Below are positions 57,580-64,000 of a stretch of DNA of 64,000 bases, piece after piece. The position numbers were made by a program, and so were the translations under genes. Numbering within the stretch: position 1 is the first letter of the stretch; every line of letters starts with the position of its first letter. The stretch covers positions 6,155,001-6,219,000 of the forward strand of contig NZ_JARUBM010000002.1 of assembly GCF_029626175.1 (NCBI RefSeq), in the 5' to 3' direction. Source of the stretch: Micromonospora sp. WMMD1082 (GTDB lineage: Bacteria; Actinomycetota; Actinomycetes; Mycobacteriales; Micromonosporaceae). Under the pieces are notes generated by a model. The model had not been told where the DNA came from. It worked only from the letters and a program-made list of their open reading frames with translations, and ran no database searches.

Positions 57580-58227
57580 GTGCCGGATCCGCTGACCATC
57601 GCGTCCGGCATCTGCGCCGCGGGAGCGCTGCTCTCCTCCTGGCAACTGGGACGCCGGGCCGTACGGGCCGAGGCGGAGATCGGGCGCCTTCAGGCGGAAC
57701 TCACCGCCGAGCGGCACGCCGCCAGCCACGACCCGTTGACCGGGCTACCCAACCGGCGGGCCTTCTATCGCCTCGCCGCGACGCTGCTCACCGACTCCTC
57801 CGGTCGCCCCCTGGTCGCGGTGGTGCTGGACCTCGACGACTTCAAGCAGGTCAACGACCGGTACGGGCACGCCGCCGGCGATCAGGTGCTGATCAGCGTC
57901 GCCGAGCGGCTGGCCACCTTCGCCGGCGACAATCTGGTGGCCCGGCTCGGCGGTGACGAGTTCGCCGGGCTGCTGGCCAGCCCGACCCTCGACCGACGAT
58001 GGATCGAGCACGCCACCCGGCGGTTGTGCGACATGCTCGCCGCGCCGATCCCGCTGGGCACGACCACCCTCCAGGTGACCGCCTCGGTCGGCCTGGCACC
58101 GGTGCAGGGGACGCAGCTCACCGAGGCACTCGACCGCGCCGACGCGGCGATGTACGAGGCCAAGGGGCTCGAATCGTCCCGGCCGGGCCGGGCGCTGCGC
58201 GACACGGCGCACCTCGCCGAGTGCTGA
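57580..58227 (+). CDS. GGDEF-domain diguanylate cyclase
   Basis: 215 residues: a short hydrophobic N-terminal segment (LTIASGICAAGALLSSWQLG), a helical linker (AEAEIGRLQAELTAERHAA) and a GGDEF domain with SHDPLTGLPNRRAFYR, VVLDLDDFKQVNDRYGHAAGD and the intact active site RLGGDEFAGLL, then ASVGLA. The enzyme would make cyclic di-GMP from GTP. No RxxD inhibitory site is visible at the usual position before GGDEF. GTG at 57580 gives the best spacing to AAGGGAG; ATG at 57574 is too close. Confidence 0.87.
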   Translation: MPDPLTIASGICAAGALLSSWQLGRRAVRAEAEIGRLQAELTAERHAASHDPLTGLPNRRAFYRLAATLLTDSSGRPLVAVVLDLDDFKQVNDRYGHAAGDQVLISVAERLATFAGDNLVARLGGDEFAGLLASPTLDRRWIEHATRRLCDMLAAPIPLGTTTLQVTASVGLAPVQGTQLTEALDRADAAMYEAKGLESSRPGRALRDTAHLAEC

Positions 58228-58249
58228 CGGCGAACCCCGCCGGCCACCC

Positions 58250-58732
58250 TCAGTGCCAGCCGTACCCGGCGCGCAGCGCCTGGCCGACGCGGTCGAACCG
58301 GGCCCGGTCCAGCACCGCGCCCTCCCGGCGGATGCTGTCCTCGCGCATGGTCAGTACCCGGTCCAGCCGCACCCAACTCGGGCGCTGGTCGCGGTCCCAC
58401 TCCCCCGGCCCGAGGGCCAGCCAGTGCCGTTCCCCCTGGCGGTCGCGCTGGCTGGAGAGCATCAGCCCGAACAGCGTCCGGCTGTGCCGGCCCACCACCA
58501 GCACCGGCCGGTCCTTGCCCTGCCGGGGATCGTCCTCGTAGGGCACCCAGGTCCAGACGATCTCGCCCGGGTCGGCCTGCCCGTCGGGCTCCGGGGCGTA
58601 CGACAACTCGCGGCGCTGCAACGCGGTGACCTGACGCGGCCGCGCGGGCTTCGCGGGGGTCGGCCCGGCCGACCGCGGCGTCGGGATCACCGCGCCGACC
58701 CGGGCCGCCACACTCCTCAACAGACCTGCCAC
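58250..58732 (-). CDS. PemK/MazF-like protein
   Basis: 160 residues. The C-terminal ~110 residues have the PemK/MazF barrel pattern: PGEIVWTWVPYEDDPRQGKDRPVLVVG, MLSSQRDR and WVRLDRVLTM. It has an extra ~50-residue N-terminal Pro/Arg-rich segment and no adjacent antitoxin gene, so it belongs to the solitary actinobacterial group whose toxicity is uncertain. Convergent with the GGDEF gene. GTG start at 58732. Confidence 0.75.
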   Translation of the reverse strand: MAGLLRSVAARVGAVIPTPRSAGPTPAKPARPRQVTALQRRELSYAPEPDGQADPGEIVWTWVPYEDDPRQGKDRPVLVVGRHSRTLFGLMLSSQRDRQGERHWLALGPGEWDRDQRPSWVRLDRVLTMREDSIRREGAVLDRARFDRVGQALRAGYGWH

Positions 58733-58789
58733 GGCGGCAGCCTAGCCGCTGCGGCCGGCGGCCCCGTCGGCAGGGATCGGGAATCCGGG

Positions 58790-59158
58790 TTACCGGGTCG
58801 TCCCGCCCGGCCCGAGCATCGGGTCGACGCCGCCGGCGGGGAGCCGGGCCACCATCTCCTGGAACTCCCCGACGGTGACCGTCTCGCGCAGCGTCGCGAA
58901 GACCGCGGCGGCTCCGGCGGCGGCCGTCGCCTCGTCCACCCCGGCCCACCGGCCGACCCGGCGCAGGAAGTCGGCTGGTCCGGCTGGCGCCGTGGCGTCA
59001 CTCAGCTCGGCCGGCAGGTACCCGGTCGGGTCGCGCGTCGCGCCGCCGGTCATCCGCTCCACGACGGTCTGCAGCACCGCTCGCGCGACGGTGGCGGCGA
59101 GCTCGGGGGCCAGCCCGGAGCGGCGCGACACCGCGGCGACGAATAGGGGAAACCGCAC
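58790..59158 (-). CDS. DUF2267-domain protein
   Basis: 122 residues, helical, with two similar halves: an early ELAATVARAVLQTVVERM part and the DUF2267-type FLRRVGRWAGVDEATAAAG, then VFATLRETVTVGEFQEMVARLP. Function of DUF2267 proteins is unknown; they are small soluble helical repeats common in actinomycetes. GTG start; stands alone. Confidence 0.7.
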   Translation of the reverse strand: MRFPLFVAAVSRRSGLAPELAATVARAVLQTVVERMTGGATRDPTGYLPAELSDATAPAGPADFLRRVGRWAGVDEATAAAGAAAVFATLRETVTVGEFQEMVARLPAGGVDPMLGPGGTTR

Positions 59159-59513
59159 GGCGCCCTCCTGTCGTCGGCGCCGCGCCGGTTACCCCGGCCG
59201 GTGCCCGACAAACGCCGGCGGTGCCCGGGCGGACCCGTCGCCGACCGGGCCGGGGCCGAGGGCCGGCGATCGGCGGACGAGCCACGCCCGGAGGTCTTCC
59301 GGACGCCGTAGGACACGTCGCGCCCCCGTTCCACACCACGTGCGCGTGCACGAAAGACCACTCTGGCAACGCCCGGTGCCAGAGATCATCCGATCCGGCC
59401 ACAAGTGTTGCCAAAGCGACGTCATCGTACGCGGACAGTTAGGAGTCTTGTCAATCTTGATTCCGGATCAGATCCTCGTGTAGATCTGGTGTTCCGCTGT
59501 GCGAGGAGCCCCC
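59159..59513. other. 355-base intergenic region
   Basis: Divergent region between the DUF2267 gene and the HTH gene. The left half is GC-rich with no structure I can support; the right half (59330-59490) is AT-richer and should hold the promoter of the HTH gene. No gene seen. Confidence 0.4.
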
Positions 59514-59969
59514 ATGCCTGAGGAGCCCGATCGCCCCGGCGAGACCTTCGCCGAGCGCCTCGACTGGCTGTTCCGCACCACCCGGGATCCGGCCGGCCGG
59601 CCCTTCAGCGTCCGACACGTGGCCGGCGAACTGACCCGGCGCGGGTGCCGGATCTCCCACACCCACCTCAGCAACCTGCGCCAGGGACGCGCCCCGGACC
59701 CACGGCGGTCGGTGGTGGAGGCCATCGCCACCTTCTTCGGCCGCCCGCCCTCGTTCTTCACCGGGCGCCCGGCCTGCCAGGATCCCCCCGACGATCTCCT
59801 CACCGTGCTGGCCGATCCGTACATCAGGCAGGTGGCGCTGCGGCTGGTCGACGCCCGCCTGTCACCCGAGGGACACGCGGCCGTGATCGCGATGATCGAG
59901 CAGGTGCGACGGCTGGACGCCGCCGCCGGTCACCGGCGCGACGGCGTCAAACCGCCCGCCGAGAGGTAG
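59514..59969 (+). CDS. EspR-like helix-turn-helix protein
   Basis: 151 residues with an N-terminal HTH of the type found in actinobacterial EspR-like proteins: AERLDWLFRTTRDPAGRPFSVRHVAGELT, then ISHTHLSNLRQGRAPDPR and VEAIATFFGRPPSFF. The C-terminal ~70 residues are helical and could be a dimer domain. EspR is a nucleoid-associated regulator in mycobacteria; orthology is not implied. GAGGAG precedes the ATG at 59514. Confidence 0.75.
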   Translation: MPEEPDRPGETFAERLDWLFRTTRDPAGRPFSVRHVAGELTRRGCRISHTHLSNLRQGRAPDPRRSVVEAIATFFGRPPSFFTGRPACQDPPDDLLTVLADPYIRQVALRLVDARLSPEGHAAVIAMIEQVRRLDAAAGHRRDGVKPPAER

Positions 59970-59979
59970 CGCGGGCTGG

Positions 59980-60603
59980 TCACGGCTCCGGTGGGGCGAC
60001 CACCCGCTCGGCCAGGTGATCGCCGGGGCCGCGCTCGGCCCGCTCGCCGGCGCCCCGCTCGTCGTCCTGCTCGGCCGAGCCGGCCGGTGGTCGGGCCTTG
60101 CGCCACCGCGCCGCCCGCTCCGGATCCATGGTGTAGCACAACTCCCGGGGCGCCTCGGGCCGGCCGGCCAGCCGGGCGAACGGCAGTCCCCGGCCGGCAT
60201 AGTCGTAGTGCGCCTTCAGCAGTCGGGTCAGCCCGGCCAACGCGCCGATGATCTTCTTGCGGGGCCGCCCGGTGACCTGGGCCAGGTCCCCCACCGTGAA
60301 CAGCCGTTCCGGCTCGGCGGCGAGCGCGTCGAGCACCGCCGTCACCGTCCGGTGGGTGGCGCTGCGTCCCCGGCTGAGCCGGCGCAGATCCTCGACCGTC
60401 CAGTCCGTCGTGGGTGGCCGGGGGCCCGGCTCGGCGCGACGCCGGGGCGCCGGCCCGACCCGCTGCCGGGCGTCGAGGTCGGCCAGCAACCGGGCCACGT
60501 GCGGGATGTACGCCAGCGGCACCGCCACCAGGACCATGCCCTCCGGGTCCGACCCCGCAGCACCCGCCGTCGGCGGGTACGGCGGCTGCGCCGGCACGTT
60601 CAC
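59980..60603 (-). CDS. Winged-helix protein of unknown function downstream of the pst-linked regulator
   Basis: 207 residues. The centre (~75-135) reads as a winged helix (THRTVTAVLDALAAEPERLFTVGDLAQVTG, then KKIIGALAGLTRLL), and CYTMDPERAARWRKA follows. N- and C-terminal parts are low-complexity Pro/Arg and acidic. Its GTG overlaps the stop of the response-regulator gene (GTGA), so the two are translationally coupled and the pair follows pstB. Probably a DNA-binding protein; target unknown. Confidence 0.6.
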   Translation of the reverse strand: MNVPAQPPYPPTAGAAGSDPEGMVLVAVPLAYIPHVARLLADLDARQRVGPAPRRRAEPGPRPPTTDWTVEDLRRLSRGRSATHRTVTAVLDALAAEPERLFTVGDLAQVTGRPRKKIIGALAGLTRLLKAHYDYAGRGLPFARLAGRPEAPRELCYTMDPERAARWRKARPPAGSAEQDDERGAGERAERGPGDHLAERVVAPPEP

Positions 60604-61349
60604 GACGTCGAGGGCGTTGCCGTGGCCGGCGCGGGCACGAACCGGTAGCCCAGGCCTCGGACGGTCACGATCATCGGCGCGTGGTCACCGTCCAGCGCGA
60701 GCCGTCGGCGCAACCGCTTGATGTGCACCGTGAGGGTGTTCGACGTGTCGTCGGAGATCCCACCCCAGACGGCGGCGAGCAGTTGCTCGCGGGTGACCGT
60801 CCGCTCGGCGTGGCTCATGAAGAAGTAGAGGAGCCGGAACTCCTTCAACGGCAGGGCCACCGTCCGGCCGTGCAGGCTCACCTCGAACGTCGCCGGGTCG
60901 ACCCGCAGCCCACCGAGTTCGATCGGCGGGTCGAGGGCACCGGAGGTCTCCGGGCGGATCGCCCGCAGGATCGGCAGCACCTCCTCGGGCCGGTACGGAC
61001 GGCGGACGCAGGCCGTGGCGCCGGCCTTGAGCGCGGCCACGGCGACTCCACCGTCGTCGTCGCCCACTCCGACCACGGTGGGGATGCCGGCCCGGTCAGC
61101 GAGCAGCCGCACCAACTCGGTGCTGCTCATGGTGGCCAGGCCGGCGGCGACCACGGCCGCGTCCGGTTGCAGCGCCCCCGCGGCCAGCAGGGCCTCGGCG
61201 GCGTGCGGGAAGTGGTGTCCGCGTACCCGGTGGTCGGCCAGCTGGGCGACCAGCGCGGCGCCGACGCTCTCGTCGTCGTCCACCACGAGCAGCACGAAAC
61301 GCCCGTCGGATCGATGGTCACCCCTGGTGGCCTCGACGAGGTTGTTCAT
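60600..61349 (-). CDS. Atypical OmpR/PhoB-type response regulator with degenerate receiver
   Basis: 249 residues. The C-terminal OmpR/PhoB winged helix is complete (LPLKEFRLLYFFMSHAERTV; LTVHIKRLRRRL; VRGLGYRFVP). The N-terminal receiver keeps VVDDDES, but the phosphoacceptor site reads AAVVAAGLA with no Asp, the Thr/Ser position is Gly (VVGVGDDD) and the conserved Lys is replaced (CVRRPYRP). It therefore probably does not respond by ordinary phosphorylation. It lies 37 bases after pstB on the same strand, hinting at control of phosphate genes. No kinase gene is adjacent. Confidence 0.85.
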   Translation of the reverse strand: MNNLVEATRGDHRSDGRFVLLVVDDDESVGAALVAQLADHRVRGHHFPHAAEALLAAGALQPDAAVVAAGLATMSSTELVRLLADRAGIPTVVGVGDDDGGVAVAALKAGATACVRRPYRPEEVLPILRAIRPETSGALDPPIELGGLRVDPATFEVSLHGRTVALPLKEFRLLYFFMSHAERTVTREQLLAAVWGGISDDTSNTLTVHIKRLRRRLALDGDHAPMIVTVRGLGYRFVPAPATATPSTS

Positions 61350-61386
61350 CGGTACCGGCTCTCCCCCATCGACCTCCCCTACCCAC

Positions 61387-62247
61387 TCAGCCGAAGCGAC
61401 CGGTGATGTAGTCCTCCGTACGCTTGTCGACGGGGTTGGTGAACAGCTTGCCGGTCTGGCTGAACTCCACGAGCCGGCCGTGCCGCACCTGCTTCTCATC
61501 CACCTCGGCGGTGAAGAACGCGGTGTAGTGGCTGACCCGGGCGGCCTGCTGCATGTTGTGCGTGACGATGACGATCGTGTAGTCGTTCGTCAGCTCGAAC
61601 ATCAGGTCCTCGATCTTCGCCGTGGCGATCGGGTCGAGGGCCGAGCAGGGCTCGTCCATGAGGATGACCTCGGGCTTGACCGCGATCGTCCGGGCGATGC
61701 AGAGTCGCTGCTGCTGGCCGCCGGAGAGCGCCAGGGCGCTCTTGCGGAGCTTGTCCTTGACCTCGTCCCAGAGCGCGGCCTGGGTCAGCGCCTCCTCGAC
61801 GTGGTCGTCGAGCCGACCCTTGATGCCGTTGATCCGCAGGCCGTACGCGACGTTGTCGTAGATCGACTTGGGGAACGGGTTCGGCTTCTGGAAGACCATG
61901 CCGATCCGCCGGCGCACCTGGATCGGGTCGACGTCCTTGGCGTACAGGTCCTGGCCGTGGAAGAGCACGTCGCCGCTGACCCGGGCACCCGGGATGGGGT
62001 CGTTCATCCGGTTGAGCGCCCGCAGCACCGTCGACTTGCCGCATCCCGAGGGCCCGATCATCGCGGTGACCTGGTTCTGCTGGATCGGCATCGTGGTGCC
62101 GCGGACCGCCTCGTAGCTGCCGTAGTAGACGCTGACGTCGCGCAGCTGCATCACCGGTGCGGTGGTGGGCTCGACGCCACCGGTGGTGCCGGGAGCGTGC
62201 ACCGCCACGGACGGTCGGGTGGTGAGGTCGGTGTCGTTACGGGCCAT
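61387..62247 (-). CDS. pstB: Phosphate ABC transporter ATP-binding protein PstB
   Basis: 286 residues. Walker [22 protein letters not shown], the PstB-specific [20 protein letters not shown], signature [17 protein letters not shown] and Walker [14 protein letters not shown] are all present. The first ~30 residues are a variable extension. Energises phosphate import through PstC/PstA. The start is one base after the pstA stop. Confidence 0.97.
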   Translation of the reverse strand: MARNDTDLTTRPSVAVHAPGTTGGVEPTTAPVMQLRDVSVYYGSYEAVRGTTMPIQQNQVTAMIGPSGCGKSTVLRALNRMNDPIPGARVSGDVLFHGQDLYAKDVDPIQVRRRIGMVFQKPNPFPKSIYDNVAYGLRINGIKGRLDDHVEEALTQAALWDEVKDKLRKSALALSGGQQQRLCIARTIAVKPEVILMDEPCSALDPIATAKIEDLMFELTNDYTIVIVTHNMQQAARVSHYTAFFTAEVDEKQVRHGRLVEFSQTGKLFTNPVDKRTEDYITGRFG

Positions 62248-62248
62248 G

Positions 62249-63163
62249 TCAGCGCTCCTTGATCGCGAACCGGCTTGAGATGAAACGGGCGATGATCGTG
62301 AAGCCGAGCACGATCACGATGAGCGTCAGTGCCGCGCCCCAGGCACGCGCCTGGGCGGCCTCGAAGGGTTGGCTGGCGTTGCGGAAGATCTGCGCCGGCA
62401 GTGCCGTGTTGGAGCCGCTGAAGAGGTTCCAGTTGGGCGAGAAGACGATGCCGGTGACGATGATGATCGGTGCGGTCTCGCCGGCCGCGCGGGCGACGGC
62501 CAGCAGCGAGCCGCTGGTGATGCCGGAGATGGCCGCCGGCAGCACCACGGTCATCGTGGTCTTCCACTTGCGGGCACCGAGCGCCATGCTCGCCTGCCGC
62601 AGCTCGTCCGGGACCAGCCGGAGCATCTCCTCGCTGCTGCGGATCACCACCGGCAGCATCAGGCAGGCCAGCGCCAGCGCACCGGCGAAGCCGGAGAGCT
62701 GGCCGACGAGCAGCACCCAGGAGATGTAGATGAACAGACCCATCACGATCGACGGCACGCCGGTCATCACGTCGGCCATCAGCCGGATGACGCGGGCCAG
62801 CGGCCGCTGCTTGCCGTACTCGTTGAGGTAGATCGCGCCGAACACGCCGAGCGGGATGGCCATCAGCGCGGCCATTCCGGTGATGACCAGCGTCCCGACG
62901 ATCGCCGGCGCCATGCCGCCACCCTCGCGGCGGTACGAGTTCGGGATGTCCTCGGTCAGGAACGACAGGCTCATCACCCCGCCGCCCTTGCCGATGACCG
63001 TGTAGGTCACCAGGGCCAGCGGAATGACGGCGAGCAGCACGGCCACCCAGATGGCCCCGGTGGCGAGGTGGTTGCTGAACCGGCGCCGACCGGACAGGGC
63101 CGCCCGCGAGAGGTCGGGCCGGCCGGCGGCCGGGCGGGTGGCGGGCGATGCGGTGGCGGTCAC
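62249..63163 (-). CDS. pstA: Phosphate ABC transporter permease PstA
   Basis: 304 residues with six membrane segments and the inner-membrane coupling loop [26 protein letters not shown] (EAA-type). [23 protein letters not shown] and [14 protein letters not shown] are typical of PstA. Overlaps pstC by four bases. Confidence 0.96.
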   Translation of the reverse strand: MTATASPATRPAAGRPDLSRAALSGRRRFSNHLATGAIWVAVLLAVIPLALVTYTVIGKGGGVMSLSFLTEDIPNSYRREGGGMAPAIVGTLVITGMAALMAIPLGVFGAIYLNEYGKQRPLARVIRLMADVMTGVPSIVMGLFIYISWVLLVGQLSGFAGALALACLMLPVVIRSSEEMLRLVPDELRQASMALGARKWKTTMTVVLPAAISGITSGSLLAVARAAGETAPIIIVTGIVFSPNWNLFSGSNTALPAQIFRNASQPFEAAQARAWGAALTLIVIVLGFTIIARFISSRFAIKER

Positions 63164-64000
63164 GCGACGCTTCCCTTCATGCGGGCCTCGGCCCGACGAA
63201 CGATCACCTGGGCGAGCACGTTGATCAGCACCGTCATCGCGAACAGCACCACGCCGAGGCCGATCAGCGCGGCGGTGAACGTGCCGGTGGACTCGCCGAA
63301 CTGCTGCACGATCACGGCGGCCATCGAGTTGCCGGGCGCGAACAGGTTGGCCGTGATGTTCGTGGCACCGCCGATGACCAGGGCCACCGCGATCGTCTCC
63401 CCCATCGCCCGGCCGAGGCCGAGCATCACCGCGCCGACGACGCCGCCGAAGCTGTGCGGGAAGACCGCTCCCCGGATCATCTCCCAGCGGGTGGCGCCGA
63501 GCGCGAGGGCCGCGTCCTTGTCGGCGCGCGGGACGGTGCTGAACACCTCACGCGTGATCGAGGTGATGATCGGCGTCACCATGATCGCCAGGATGAGGCC
63601 GGCGGTCATGAAGTTGCGACCGGTGCTCACCGGGCCGAAGAGGCGCCCGATCAGCGGAATGCCGCCGAACACGTCGTGGATCCACTGGTAGACCGGGACC
63701 AGGGCGGGCGCGACGACCAGGATGCCCCAGAGGCCGAAGACCACCGACGGTACGGCGGCCAGCAGGTCGATCACGGTCACCGCCGGGCCGCGCAGCCGGC
63801 GCGGCGCCAACTCGGTGAGGAACAGCGCGATACCGACCGAGACCGGCACCGCGAACAGCAGGGCGATCAGCGACGAGATCGCCGTACCGTACGCGAACGA
63901 CAGCGCGCCGAAGATCGCGTCGCCGGCGGCCGGGTTCGGATCCCAGACCCGCTCGGTGATCAACCGCAGGCCCATCGCGTCGAACGCCGGCCAGGCCTCC
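63160..64000 (-). CDS. pstC: Phosphate ABC transporter permease PstC (partial, N-terminus outside window)
   Basis: About 280 residues visible, including the last five or six membrane segments, LLAAVPSVVFGLWGILVV, the coupling loop DAALALGATRWEMIRGAVFP and GRAMGETIAVALVIGG, all characteristic of PstC. The frame is open to the right edge, so the first membrane segment(s) and any pstS gene lie beyond it. First visible gene of the pstC-pstA-pstB-regulator-winged-helix string. Confidence 0.96.
   Translation of the reverse strand, partial: EAWPAFDAMGLRLITERVWDPNPAAGDAIFGALSFAYGTAISSLIALLFAVPVSVGIALFLTELAPRRLRGPAVTVIDLLAAVPSVVFGLWGILVVAPALVPVYQWIHDVFGGIPLIGRLFGPVSTGRNFMTAGLILAIMVTPIITSITREVFSTVPRADKDAALALGATRWEMIRGAVFPHSFGGVVGAVMLGLGRAMGETIAVALVIGGATNITANLFAPGNSMAAVIVQQFGESTGTFTAALIGLGVVLFAMTVLINVLAQVIVRRAEARMKGSVA

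Noticed and set aside
58250..58732. PemK-like gene as part of a toxin-antitoxin operon
   Set aside because: No small antitoxin-type frame lies upstream or overlapping; neighbours are GGDEF and DUF2267 genes.
1..64000. tRNA, rRNA or CRISPR array
   Set aside because: No cloverleaf-type sequence, rRNA conserved stretch or regularly spaced direct repeats were seen by eye on either strand; a tRNA missed by eye remains possible.
1..64000. Secondary-metabolite biosynthetic cluster
   Set aside because: No PKS, NRPS, terpene or RiPP enzymes; the UvrA-like/MerR pair is isolated.

Overview
The window is a high-GC actinobacterial chromosome segment. Gene content fits Micromonosporaceae, most likely Micromonospora or a close relative: XRE/DUF5753 regulators paired with DUF397 proteins, a double-domain MerR regulator facing a UvrA-like resistance ATPase, many GTG starts, several apparent leaderless genes and ATGA/GTGA overlaps. 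This assignment is inference from family content; no rRNA or other marker gene is present.

Layout. 1-4544: a probable envelope-lipid locus with a partial glycosyltransferase, a degenerate pterin-synthase homologue and a medium-chain dehydrogenase on the minus strand, facing a CDP-alcohol phosphatidyltransferase and an LTA-synthase-like sulfatase. 4642-10945: a TRM11-like methyltransferase, a snapalysin-trypsin double protease, an AMIN-like secreted protein, and a two-component system with a GerMN/Gmad2 lipoprotein. 10984-12518: an SDR oxidoreductase and an AraC regulator.

12531-29229 is the main accessory island. A three-gene minus-strand operon encodes giant secreted proteins (DNRLRE/FG-GAP protein, LamG protein, RHS protein). 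The RHS protein ends in a Hint domain and a short toxin-like tip, followed by a candidate immunity gene. Farther downstream lie an orphan toxin tip that begins inside the same Hint sequence, its own candidate immunity gene, and an inserted HigB/HigA-type module. 29516-30551: a NPP1-type (Nep1-like) secreted protein and a TPR-protein remnant.

30662-41515: RtcB, a complete Mrp Na+/H+ antiporter operon (mrpA-B fusion, C, D, E, F, G), a voltage-gated-type cation channel, a PHB-depolymerase-like esterase and an esterase D-like hydrolase. 41577-44808: an IS256-family element and an XRE/DUF397 pair. 45115-50897: tandem D,D-carboxypeptidase paralogues and the divergent MerR/UvrA-like pair. 50959-59969: phosphatase, DedA, nitrilase-type hydrolase, Ser/Thr kinase, LacI regulator with twin operators, a second XRE/DUF397 pair, GGDEF protein, PemK-like protein, DUF2267 protein and an EspR-like HTH protein. 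59980-64000: the phosphate uptake operon pstC(partial)-pstA-pstB, followed on the same strand by an atypical response regulator and a winged-helix protein.

A family of four intergenic palindromes sharing GATCATG...CATGATC ends is scattered through the window. The strongest candidates for undescribed biology are the RHS toxin island with its displaced tip, the pterin/phospholipid/sulfatase locus with a catalytically degenerate PTPS homologue, and the palindrome family.
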